This document shows, piece by piece, positions 22,385 through 33,354 of a stretch of DNA of 64,000 bases (position 1 is the stretch's first letter; every line of letters begins with the position of its first letter). A program made the translations under genes and the position numbers. The notes under the pieces were generated by a model that was not told the origin of the DNA, made no database searches, and saw nothing but the letters and a program-made list of their open reading frames with translations. This DNA comes from Azadirachta indica (Eukaryota; Streptophyta; Magnoliopsida; Sapindales; Meliaceae): contig CM040452.1 of NCBI GenBank assembly GCA_022749755.1, positions 7,706,350-7,770,349 of the forward strand. The letters run 5' to 3'.

Positions 22385-23500
22385 AGCCAACGCCTCTGCT
22401 TAGCCTACCTTCGGGACAATCATCGCCCTGCCTTCGAGGAAATGAAGTATCTTTTGTTTACTTCTAATTTTTGTTGTAAAGCTTGTACTGTGTTTTGAAA
22501 TATTTCTGAACTTGGGGTTTTTTATGTCTTTTTGTTTTTTTATAAATTTTTGCTTGAATCTTCTTTTACTTTAATTCATTTGCATGCAATTTCATATTCA
22601 AACTAATATTTCCTAGTCTCGAATTATCGCTTAGAAAAAATTAGGTTTTATTTCATCACTTAAAATATTTCAAGTAATTATACTTTGGGTTTTGTCTATC
22701 TCAAGTAAAAAAGAATCTTATTTTCTTGTTCTAATTACTTCACACTCGATTTGAAATCTTAGAATAAACTTCAAGATGTATTTTATTATATGAAATTTTG
22801 TAAGTAATTGACCAAAAAAAAAAAAGAAATCTGACCTATTATCTGAATCTCTCTGAAATTTTGATCAAATTCGAGTTGCATCTAATTGGTATTTTCTTGA
22901 TCAGTGTTGCGTGACCATCTTTTTTAGGTTGATATTTTATTAATTAGGGATTGTTGATGGCTTTATTAGATCAATATTTTTTCGATCAGTGTTTCCTACC
23001 CTAATTGCATCAAGTCTGTGTTTTATTGACCTAATGCTACCATTGGCTTCATCAAGTTAGTATTTTATTGACCCAATGTTATTAATGTCAGATTCTTCAA
23101 GTCAGTATTTTATTGTTCTGAAGAAATCCTTGTTGACCTGGCAACGCTTTCAACAATTGTACAACGATATTTTATTGACCTAGGGTAAGGAGTGATTTCA
23201 ACAGATTAGTATTTTATTGATCGATAATGTCGCTCATCTCATTGTGTGCAATGCTTTCCAAACTAGTATTTTCTTGATCTGGGTCTTGTCTTATTTTAGG
23301 CCAAATGAACACAGTCTATTTATTTTAATCTTTTAATTGTATAAAAAGATATGTGAAAAATGGAATTTTATTGATATGAACAAAGAGATTACAATCATGA
23401 ACTTTCCATATTCAGAGGTATTACACCTTTAATATTTCTGCGTTTTACGACTTATTTTCTTCCCAGTCATCGAGATGTTGCAACTTCCATACTTTAGGCC
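22385..23500. other. Non-coding spacer of element A between antisense ORF and pol
   Basis: Holds the minisatellite and AT-rich DNA. The corresponding stretch of element B is 40800-41870. The minus-strand integrase reading fades out around 23480. Confidence 0.6.
22880..23290. repeat. Nine-unit degenerate minisatellite in element A
   Basis: The core TCAGTATTTTATTGACC recurs nine times in degenerate form, near 22889, 22930, 22970, 23016, 23055, 23101, 23164, 23207 and 23264, spaced 39-63 bp. It lies between the antisense ORF and the end of pol. The same nine-unit array is in element B at 41265-41700. Confidence 0.75.
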
Positions 23501-24620
23501 TCAGGACCTTGGTGATCTTGTTAGGTCTTTCCCAATTTGCCCTGAGAAATCCTCTCTTGGTGTCTTTGTGTTTAGGGTGACTCTTCGCAAGGCCAAATCA
23601 CCCTAAATGTCCTTGACTGGTCTTTCTAGGTATAATGCATAACTACCTTTTGTTGGTAGGCGAGTATCTTCAGCAGGGCTTAATCCTTTTTATCCTTAAG
23701 CAGATATAGGTTGTTTTATATGTTTTCTTCACTCTTTACTTTATTAAAATATTTTATGTAGATTATTGGAGCCTCGATCATGATCAGTATTACAGCCTCA
23801 AAACCAAAAGCTTGTGAGAATAATATTTCTCTAGTCACAGTTTTTGTCATGGTCCTATATGCCAATAACAACTAAGGCAATTTGTCTACCTATGCCCTTT
23901 TATGAACGTCCAACCTCATTTTTAAGGCCTTGTTAAGCTTTTACCTAATCATTGGCTTTTGGATAAGCTCAAATTGCTTGCCTGAGGTCTATAATTAGGT
24001 TCAAATAGAATTCCCTGAAGTTGTTACTATCGAACTGCTTTCTATTATTTGCAATTACAGCACGAAGTATCCCAAACTTGTAAATTAGGTTCTTTCCCAC
24101 AAACAACGTGGTCTTCTTCTTGGTAATCTTTACCGAGGGTTCTACTTCCATCTCCTCTGTGAAATGGTCAATTATTACGATTTTATACTTCATTTAAACA
24201 TGCCCTATAGGTAAAGGCTCGATTAGGTCTAATCCCAATTGATCAAAAGGTTAGGGGCTGAGGAGTATAGTAAGCTTCTTAAGGGATTGCTTAGCTATAT
24301 CACTATAAAGTTGACATTCTTGACACGATATTGCAACCTAAATTACATCTTGATACAAGGATGACTAGTAATATCCTTACTTTAATACTCGATGTACTAA
24401 CGATTGAGCTCCTTTATAGTCTCCACAAATTCCCATGTGAGTATCCTTAAGCACATAATTTATCTCCTCTGATGACAAGCATCTCAAATAAGGAAGCCCA
24501 AACTCCCTCTTATATAGCACTCTATCCATAATTAGGTATTGAGTTGACCTACTTTTAATCTTATTGGCAGCTTCTTTAGCTTCAAGTAATTCTCCTTCTT
24601 GTAGATACTTTAAGATCGAG
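23500..24620 (-). pseudogene. Element A integrase
   Basis: The minus strand shows the H2C2 zinc-binding part (LYKREFGLPYLRCLSSEE, HMGICGDY, CQECQLY) and the core (LGLDLIEPLP, YKIVIIDHFTEEMEVEP, AVIANNRKQFDSNNF). These match the Gypsy integrase pattern GIDLIGPLP...VDYFTKW.EAEP...SDNGxQF. Frame changes and stops break it; the open core is at 23969-24193. Confidence 0.8.
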
Positions 24621-24820
24621 TCTATTCATATTGACTTATTTTTGTTCTTAAAGGCGAGTACTCAGAAAAAATTTGTCTTCTAGTCCATATTCTTACAGCA
24701 TCAAAATTCTACCCAAATAGACCTAAAGATATTTCCTTACAATTAAGATGTTAACCTTACAAGGGCACTGGCACAGATATTTTCGGCATAGAGAACTTGC
24801 TCCATGGTTTTTTTTTTATT

Positions 24821-25009
24821 CTACTCATGAGCTACTTGACTTTGTTTAGATATGATTATATGTTTTCTTCCCGAGCTTGGAATTGCCACGTTGACTTGGT
24901 TCACCATGAGATGCGAATCGCCCTTGATTTTTAAGTGATCCACTTTTACTATTAGTTTCAGGCTAAGACTTAGTAACAGCGCCTCATATTCAACCTTATT
25001 GTTTATCAC
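24821..25009 (-). pseudogene. Element A second RNase H domain
   Basis: The reading NNKVEYEALLLSLSL, then LKIKGDSHLMVNQV fits the archaeal-type RNase H of plant Tat/Athila Gypsy elements (N-EAEYEALLxGL...DSxLxxxQ). It lies between RT-RNase H and integrase. Confidence 0.75.
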
Positions 25010-25386
25010 TATAAACTCAAATCTAAGTGCATAGGCTATCTCTACATTGTCTAATCCTATAAGAATTATGCTTGCTTCTTTTCTTTGTGTATTGAAGCAC
25101 CATCAATATATAATAGCCATGGTGGGGTTATTTTTTATTGGTCGAGTGGAACATCCTCCCCTTAAATAGTTGAGGTTTTTACAGCCTAGCACACCATCAA
25201 ACTTTCCACCACAAATCTCTCTGCAGTAAAATTTGCTAAAGCTTGAGTCTTTACCCTTTTCCGTGGCTTGAAATTGATATCAAATTCATTAAGCTTCATA
25301 ATCCACTTTACCAATCATTCTTAGAGGTCTTGTCGGTGGAGAATTTGCCTCAATGGTTGATCTGTCAATACCATGATCTAGTGTGC

Positions 25387-26409
25387 CTAGAAGTATGGTT
25401 GTAGCATTTTGGCTATTACCACAAACGCTAAGGCTAATTCTTCAAAAGGCAAATAGATGGACTCAGCATCTAGAATTGATTTGTTGGTGTAGTATATTGG
25501 TCGATTAACCTTGTCATGATCTTTTTTAACTAGCACTGAGCTCACTACATGGTTAGAAATCGTTCGATATAAATAGAGCACATCTCTATTTTGTGGACTG
25601 ACAAGATGCGGGGTATTCGCTAATTAGTGTTTTAGCTCTTGGAAACTTGCATTGCATTCCTCCATCCAGCACATGTGTTTTCCTTTTTCATGACTTGAAA
25701 AACTAAAAACACTTATTAGTGGCTTTTGAGATGATCTTACTCAAGATCGCCAGTCTCCTTGTCAAGTACTATAGCTTTTTCAATGTTGAAGGCGATTTCA
25801 TCTCCAAGATCACCTTAATCTTTTAGGGATTGGCCTCAATTTCTTACTTACTAACCATAATTGCAAGAACTTTCCCGAGCTCACTCCAAAAACACATTTT
25901 TCCTAGTTAAACTTCATCCTTTACTTCTTCAAGAGCGAGAAAGTTTTCTTTAGATGCTAAATGTGATCACCCATGTTCAACGACTTGGTGATCATGTCAT
26001 CACATAGACTTTTATGGTATTCTCTATCAAGGTCTTGAATACACAGTTTACTAATTTTTGAAATATGGCTTCTGATTCTTTAACCCAAATGGCATTACCT
26101 TATAACAATACTACCTCTAATCTGTTATGAAAGATGTTTTCTCTTTATTTGATTCAAGTATTTTGATTTAGTTATACCTATAAAAGCATCCACGAAGCTT
26201 AAGAGCTTGTGACTCGCCGTTGAATTTACCAACTGATATATCCTTGGAATTGGGAACTCATCTTCAGAGTAGGCATTGTTAAGGCAAGTGAAGTTCACAC
26301 ATATTCTCCTTTTTTCGATGAACTTTTTGATCATGACTATGTTGGCGATATATTTAGGATAATGAACCTTTATAATAAAACCTGCTTTCAAGAGTTTATT
26401 CACTTCCAC
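25387..26409 (-). pseudogene. Element A reverse transcriptase and linked RNase H
   Basis: At 26125-26409: EVNKLLKAGFI, YPKYIANIVMIKK, RRICVNFTCLNNAY and the FPIPRI..LVNSTASHKLLSFVDAF block, the fingers and first catalytic-Asp region of Gypsy RT. At 25387-25581: LYLYRTISNHVVSSVLVKKD, RPIYYTNKSILDAE and LALAFVVIAKMLQPYF, the RT-linked RNase H. Stops and frame changes lie between them. Confidence 0.85.
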
Positions 26410-26720
26410 CCGAATTGTTCTTTTCTTTTCTGACTGATGACTCTTTTTTTTCTATTTGATGGGTTTGAAAGTAAGGTTTGTTACAAGACGATAGGATATT
26501 ATTTTAAGGTTAGTACTAGGCATATCTTTGTACGTCTAAGTGAAAAAATTTTAATCCCTTTTAAAAATTCCATAAGCTTTTTCTTCTCATTCTCGGGCAA
26601 TTGTGACTCAATCTTAGCTATTTTTTATAGATTCTTTGGATCTAATATCACTTTCTCTAACTTCTCCACAAGTTCAGCTATTAGTCTTATCTTCGTTTGA
26701 CCAAATTTTCTTCCAAGCCT

Positions 26721-27329
26721 CTATAAAATTATCTCTTGCTTGATATTTTCCACATTCATACCTAAGCTTTTTCCTTTTAACGTTGGGAAATGATGTAGTA
26801 TATATGTCTTGAGAAGACTACAAAACAACTTTTTGCCTACTTTTGGTCTCCTTGAATAACTTCTTCCATCATTTGCTCTAAACTTTAACTTCAGGTAATA
26901 GATACTCTCAACTATCTTTATTAATCTCAAGAATGGCCTTCCCAAAATCATTGAATATAGCATCTGTAAATCAACTACTTGAAAAGTTATTATGGTGATT
27001 TTTTGATATGGCAAGCTCTCTATTATCATCGGTAACTAAACTATTTCGATAAGGAGGGTGTAAGACTCTACAAATCCATAAAGGGCGATATCTATTAGTC
27101 CCAACCTCAGGTCTTCTATCTTCATAGAATTTAGTGTGTCTTCAAATATGATGTCCACTGAACTAGCTGTGTTTATCATAATTTTACTAACCTCGAATAG
27201 ACCTACGCCGAGTGTGACTACAAGAGCATCATCATGTAGATAGTTCACTCTTACCTTATTTTTGTCTGTAAACATAAACATAATTAGAACTATGGCTATT
27301 TGAGGCTTCTTTACTACGAGCACGTTCAT
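26721..27329 (-). pseudogene. Element A aspartic protease region
   Basis: The minus strand has INTASSVDIIFEDTLNSM, where relatives have IDxGSSVDILY; the catalytic Asp is changed. It is followed by LYGFVES and, after a frame break, by the VDLQMLYSMILGRPFL signature (usual: YNAILGRPxL) and the YYLKLKF strand. It would process the polyprotein if intact. Confidence 0.75.
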
Positions 27330-27399
27330 GATGTTAACGCCTACTATTGGATTTGGTAAAGAGTATATGGAATAATTTTTTCAGGCCTTATTCGAATTT

Positions 27400-29454
27400 C
27401 GCACTAAGATAGGCCTTCTGGAGATTACCAGAGTTTATATGCTTTTGGTTCTCTTTCAAATCCTTCCTATCAATGTTGCCCTAACTTCTTCCTATATGGT
27501 CCATGTACTTGTCCTAGTAACTTTTCCTCACTAAAATCTCTATTCATTCCTTTAAATTCAGGTAGTTATTGGTCTAGTACTTGTGGTCTCAATGGAACAC
27601 ACAAACCTTGTCTTGGGGTCTCTTGTCCGAAGCCACTCTTACGGGCGAGGGTCTAACACCAGTAAGCCTGAATCGTTGATATCCTAATAGAGATATCAGC
27701 ATAAACATATTAAGTGGTGTGAATCACTATTTATGCTATACTTAAGTTACACTCTTTGCCTTCTCCTTTGGTGATGCTGAGAGCTTCTCTTTCTCTGGTA
27801 CTTTTTTGCTCTACCATTCAGATCAAGGTTTTAGAAAATCCTATTATCTTCTTTTCTTAGATTTCTTGTAATAGAAACTTTCTTTCTTTCTTTTGTTTAT
27901 TTGAAAGGTGCTCAATTTATCTCGAGATCTACTTATCTTTTCCTCATTTTTCTTGAGGAGTATTTGATCTTCAATCTGGATCTTGTCAAACAACTTCTTG
28001 TGTGCTTGCTCATACATCGTTACATCATGCTTATAGATTATGTACTATGCTCTATCTATTCACAATCCTCCTTAATCCTTCTAATGCTAAAGGATGAGTG
28101 AAGCTTCTAATTCCATGATCTCGTTATAGTATATTTTGGAAAGCTTTTCAAACTTTCTCCCCGACCTTGCCTCAATATTAACAATGAGCTCATACTCTTA
28201 TGCATCAGGGCTTAAATTCATTGGTGAATACCTCGAACAATTAAGATAAGCTTTAGATTGTGCCCAGTTTCATACTCCTATATTATTTCTTGGCTTGTCT
28301 TCTACTATTAGGGGAAGGGACAACATATTTGAAGCTTAGTTAAACCCTAAATATGCATCATCTCTTTAACAAACTCAACATGAGAAGCCGGGTCAATTTT
28401 CCCATCTATAAGGTGATTTGTGGCATCTTGAACTTCTTGGAGAGAGTTAAATCTTGGTTTTCTTTAGTAAAAGATGACTTGAGACCTATTTTCATCATAA
28501 AGGCTCCCCCTTGCTAATCCTGTCTCTTTCTTACCTTATATTTCTCTACTAAATTTTTTAGGCATTACTCTATTCTGTGTCTGTTTACAATCTGAGGAGT
28601 ATAGCCTTCTTCTTAAACCTTTTCAAATCTTGCCTCTTGTTTCATCTCAGGTGCTGCTACACGCACAGAGACCTGTCACTCCCATTACCATTTTTAGTTC
28701 AAGTATGAATGGATGTAATATGAGTGTATACTTAGTATGCTTCGAATAATTTCTCTGATCTCATTGTGCACGTGATGGTCTTAGTGGTAGATTGTTGTGA
28801 ATCATTATAGGCACATTAAGATTGGGAACCCACAATCTTTCTTATGCTGGTTGTTCCGCGACCTTTCCTTACCTTTTTGTGACACAGTATATCTTTTCCT
28901 GCATGAAGGTTTGATTTCGGACAAATGTTGGCCTTTCAGTATGCTTTTGGATACAAACCTTTGTGGATGATCATCTTTTTCTTTATTATGCCTAGGTGTC
29001 AGTGTACTACTTTCCTTTAGGTCTATTCGAATTTTTGTTTTGCGCACAAGTGCTTTTCTAGATTTTGCGTAAGCCACTGCTTAAAATCATCTAACTCCTT
29101 TTGTAAAACATCTATTGTATTTTCTAATCCCATCATTTTCTTATCTTTCTCTGTATATGATTAGTGATTGTCCTCCAGCCCCTTCTGCAACCAATTTTTC
29201 TAAGATCTAACTGCATTGTTGCTTGGCTTGATGGTTGTGGATCTAAAACAGTTCGCAACTTCGACTCCTCCTGTACCAAAATTTCCAAGCGTTTTTCCTT
29301 ATGTTGATGAAAGCCATCAAATTTGTCTTGCTAAAGGTTCCTTCCTATCATATGGAGCCTCAATGGATGATGCTTATCTTGCACGACTATGTCAAACTCA
29401 ACTACGAAAATTTGGAAATTTGCTTCTTATTCAATTCCTACAAAAGACACCAGC
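27400..29454 (-). pseudogene. Element A gag region and leader, heavily degraded
   Basis: The minus strand has scattered gag-like readings (DGKIDPASHVEF near 28400; MYEQAHKKLFDKI near 28000) and a basic open stretch at 28805-29077, all interrupted. I infer gag from its position between LTR and protease. Confidence 0.5.
29447..29453 (-). other. Candidate primer-binding site of element A
   Basis: The minus strand reads TGGTGTC one base inside the LTR; element B reads TGGTGCC at the same place (47742-47748). A TGG start next to the LTR fits a tRNA 3' end, but the tRNA cannot be named. Confidence 0.35.
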
Positions 29455-30022
29455 TATTGATGCCAAAAATTTCTTTAATTCAACCTCGATCAAGCATCTT
29501 CAATCTTTAAGTCTACTAGGTACCTTGCTTTGCCTACAATGCAACAATGACTAGAAAAATAACAGGTCTTCCTAGTATGTGATCTCCAATGCTTAAGTCG
29601 ATAAGATTGCTTAGGAGAAAGTTTGAGTGAGATAAGATTTTAGCAAAATTTTGCCTTAATTCAAATTGTGTAAATGATTCTTCCAACTGCCAAGGTTTTA
29701 TAGGCTTATAAACCAACCATTTCAACAAATTTTCTAAGCACCATCCCCTACAATGGAAGATGGATGATGCGAAGTTAATGGGTGAAACTTACGATTGGTT
29801 ATCATTATCCATGTTGTTTTTGGTCGAGCGATATTTTGATACCTGACTTGGGCTGTATTTTTTGCACAGTCATAAATTCCCTTTGGTGTTGGAATTCTGT
29901 TCGGGCAATGATGTTTCACCTTGGGGTTGTGGGAGACCTTAGCATGGGTGACGATGTCCCCTCACTATGTGAAGCATCCTCATTTGATGTCGAATGCATT
30001 GTGCTCAGGCATTTTCCAAACA
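29455..30022 (-). repeat. Element A 5' LTR (568 bp, complete)
   Basis: Starts TATTGATGCC (TGTTGATGCC in element B, so G became A) and ends CCAAACA, followed directly by the AGTTC target duplication and host DNA. It defines the full LTR length for the family. Confidence 0.8.
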
Positions 30023-33000
30023 AGTTCCTTTTAGAGGTGGGGTGGTGATATATCCCAAATGATCTCATATTTGTAAATGTTTTGATTTGCATTCCATAGT
30101 TTATGCACGACTTTTATTGGACTTTTTAAACTAATTAAAATATGCTGAAATATTAAAAATGTTTGTTTGTATAGACAAAAAACATGTACAATAATAAATA
30201 TTGTACTACATATCAATTTATCTTAGAGTCCAACTGTGCAAGGTTAGTTTATATGCATAGTATTACAAATTAATTATTTGACCTATAATACAATTTTCTT
30301 TTTGATATTTATATTCTTTTTTTTTTATTATTGATAAAATAATAATTTAATATTTGTTATTGAAATGTCCCATTCAAGTCCTTACTTTTGGATAAATTTA
30401 TTTTCAGAAATGATTGTTGATTATCAATGCATAGCAAGAAAGAGCTATTCATCATATTGAGAGTAAAATCACTACTGATTATATTGAAAATAAGCATGGG
30501 TGCATGTGCGCTTGCTTCACTTGTCAGTTAAAGTGAAGAGTTCAACAATCATTTGTTATTAAATAAAACAACAAATTAGAGAATACATAACAAGCTTTAC
30601 TCTCTACAAACTAATATAGATTGCCATCAAGACCTTGCCCTTGGTAGTAAAAGTACACACTCCCTTCTCTAGAGGAAGTGTGTTCAAACTTTACCAAGCG
30701 TAAGATTATCCATAATATTGTGGTATCTAATTTTTTTTCTTTAAATTCAAACTCTATCAAATGTAGAATTACCTACAATATTATGCCCATACTGGATCTC
30801 ATTAAACCTCCCCATTCCCTGTAGTACATGTATTGCAAAAAAATTTTCAGAAAGGGTTAGTTTCTATCTTTACACTCTTTTGATTTTCAAAGGTGGTAAG
30901 TCCTGTTAAGTGAACTCTGAAATCACTTACCAATTCTACAACCATAGTTTTCTCCCTAAAAGTTCACGAAGGTGATTAAACTATAAATTACGTAATTTCC
31001 AAGAAGCATTCAAAGAGGAATTCTTTAGAACAAAAATAACCACAAATTACACCATTATTAGAATTTGCTAACTCAATAATTAAAATAATTGCCATAAGTT
31101 CCACAAAATAGACAATTCTAATCCCATTTTTCACTTAATCCCATTTTTTATTTTCATTTTTGTTTAAAAATTTAAAAATACAACACCTTTCATTATTAAG
31201 ACTCAAAGTTAAAACAATATAAAATTTGAATTTTATTTTTTGTCCATTTTTGGCACTTATAAATTTCCACATCCATAAGTTAGTACATATGACTTGTCAA
31301 AGTCGACGGTTGATAATGCTAGTCAAGTTTCTCAAGTCTTCCTAAATCCAATTTATTTACCAAGTCTGCATTATGTATAACCAATGATACCATTATTTAT
31401 ATTATATATCTTATTACACAACTATATATATTTATAAATTATAATAAAAGTTAATTAAGAAGTAAATTACTACTAATTATACATGTAATTATCACTAGCT
31501 AGTCTCACATAATTGAAATTCTTTAAATAAAAACATACCCATCAATGTTTTATTCTTTAATTACATATGTGTTCTATATATGTTTATTTAAATGTGCATG
31601 CAATAATGGCATGGGCGGAGCAATCAGCAATTGCAAATATTGAGGTGAACATGATTATTAAACACAAACTTAATACTTGTTATTACCCAAAAAAAAGATT
31701 AGAAAAAAATAGCAATTACCCTATATATTTTGACCCCATTACAACTTATCTAGCTATTATTTTGAAGATTCATTTATCTCGCTACTGTGATAATTTTTTT
31801 GATAATTGTTAAATTTTTTTATTATTTGATACATTTAGGGGTAATAAATCTAAACCTATTTTGAGCCTAAATCCCAACCCGACCCAGTTTATTTAATTGA
31901 AAAATAAATAATATATGAATACATAAAAACCTGAACTTTATACCTCATGTTCAAGTATTAACCAGTAAATCATACCATTGCTTATAAATAATTTGTAAAT
32001 TGCAAAATATATTCTATGTAAGCATCAGATTTATTATTAGACAAATATTAGTTCCAAAAAGCTCAGGACAATAATAAGAACAGATGTAATAAAAAATAAA
32101 TTCCAATGAAAAAATAAAGGGAATAAAATTTAAATGTGAAAAAAATGAAAATAGTGAATTTTTTGCTTTAAAAATGTAATTGTTCTTTACTTGTTATTTA
32201 CAAGAATAATAATTAAATAATATATTTTTAGGTTAATTAGAAGATCACAAAAAATTGTTTTTATAACAAGTTTTTTACATAAAGAGTTTGATTTTAGTCT
32301 TTTTTTTTTTTTTTTCATTTGATTCTTTTGCTAATTTTAAAAAAATAAAAATAAATGAATTTATTACATTACAATTTTGATATTTAACTCTTTTATTCCT
32401 AGTATGATATTTTGGATTAAGATTAAAACATATGTAAATTTATTATAAGTCTTATGCTAAGAATAAAAATTAGACTTAAGACAAGGAAATGTCACTAAGT
32501 GGGATTCTACCACATTTACATGCAAACAAATTATAAGAGGACTTTTACAATGTGAAAGAAATCCAATTCATTGTTATCGCTTTCCTAACCTTAATGTACG
32601 TTAACACTAGAGATCTCTTTCCAGTGAGCAAAAAGCTTATTCTTATTTGTCACCACCTTCCAATTTGCAAACACGACAAAGCCTTCACAATCTTGTTTTC
32701 TAGCCACTCTTTCCCTTAAAATGAAGTGTCACCTATCACCAGCCCTACATCTATATCCTACAGCCATAAACTGTCATGTCGCGGACCTATTGCCCAGATA
32801 TATCATATAAATCACGTTATGCCCTATAAAAGTCAAGCAATTCAGTTTTACTTGCGACCCACCATTATTGTTTCCATTCCTTTGCATCGTTATTGGACTT
32901 AACTTCCACAAAATTGTACGCATATGATTTGGTTTTCAAGTCGTATTCGATATAGTAGAAGAATTCTTAGCAGACACATCTAATTTAGAAAAGTCGTCTT

Positions 33001-33354
33001 GAGGTTACAATATCATGATACTTGGACCACAAGTGATCTTCAAAAGAAAGTCTTGCATGCGGCAATGATCTCATCAGAATTATCTATTTATATATTGCCA
33101 TAACTTTTATTTTTTTATGGAAAAATTTTAAAAATTTTAATTTTTTTGAAATTTCATGCAATCAATTTTTTTAACAATATCATGAACCTATATTATTTCA
33201 TGTCAATAATTTGTATATCTGATTTTTTAATTATATTTGATATAGTTTGTGGATGGTTAAAATAAAAAATACAATTTTACCCTTCAATGACCTCTATAAA
33301 ATGATTTTCTTTATAAAACAATAAAAGCTAACATTGAGTTGCATCCGAGAATCG
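30023..33354. other. WAK2 5' flank, including a 1.7-kb block absent from WAK1
   Basis: 30023-30720 matches 14747-15345. 31296-31640 matches the WAK1 proximal flank. 31640-33354 has no counterpart before WAK1 but is shared with WAK3 (49345-51096). Within it, 32480-33000 is less AT-rich and well conserved with 50200-50790, possibly a decayed exon on either strand, but I recognise no protein. Confidence 0.6.
33294..33302 (+). promoter_or_regulatory. WAK2 TATA box candidate
   Basis: CTATAAAAT lies about 55 bp before the WAK2 ATG. The identical motif precedes WAK3 at 51036-51044. It lies in the block missing from WAK1. Confidence 0.5.

Larger units (their letters stand above)
20437..30022 (-). 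mobile_element. Defective Ty3/Gypsy element A (Tat-like), left end truncated
   Basis: Minus-oriented element. From high to low coordinates: 5' LTR (29455-30022), degenerate gag (about 29077-27400), aspartic protease (27329-26721), RT (about 26409-25600), RT-associated RNase H (25581-25387), second RNase H (25009-24821), integrase (about 24600-23500), a nine-unit minisatellite, then an antisense extra ORF on the + strand (20455-22384) and a 24-bp scrap of 3' LTR. Integrase lies after RT, which is the Gypsy order. The antisense ORF between pol and the 3' LTR, and the second RNase H, point to the Tat lineage. All coding parts are broken. The right flank AGTTC (30023-30027) is its target-site duplication. 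Confidence 0.85.

Noticed and set aside
22880..23290. Regularly spaced TCAGTATTTTATTGACC units as a CRISPR-like array
   Set aside because: The units are degenerate, spacing varies from 39 to 63 bp, the context is a plant retrotransposon, and the same array occurs in a second element copy.
30023..33354. Short plus- and minus-strand frames in the WAK2 upstream region as candidate genes
   Set aside because: Each is under 90 codons, none is conserved in frame with the WAK3 upstream copy, and none shows a recognisable domain.
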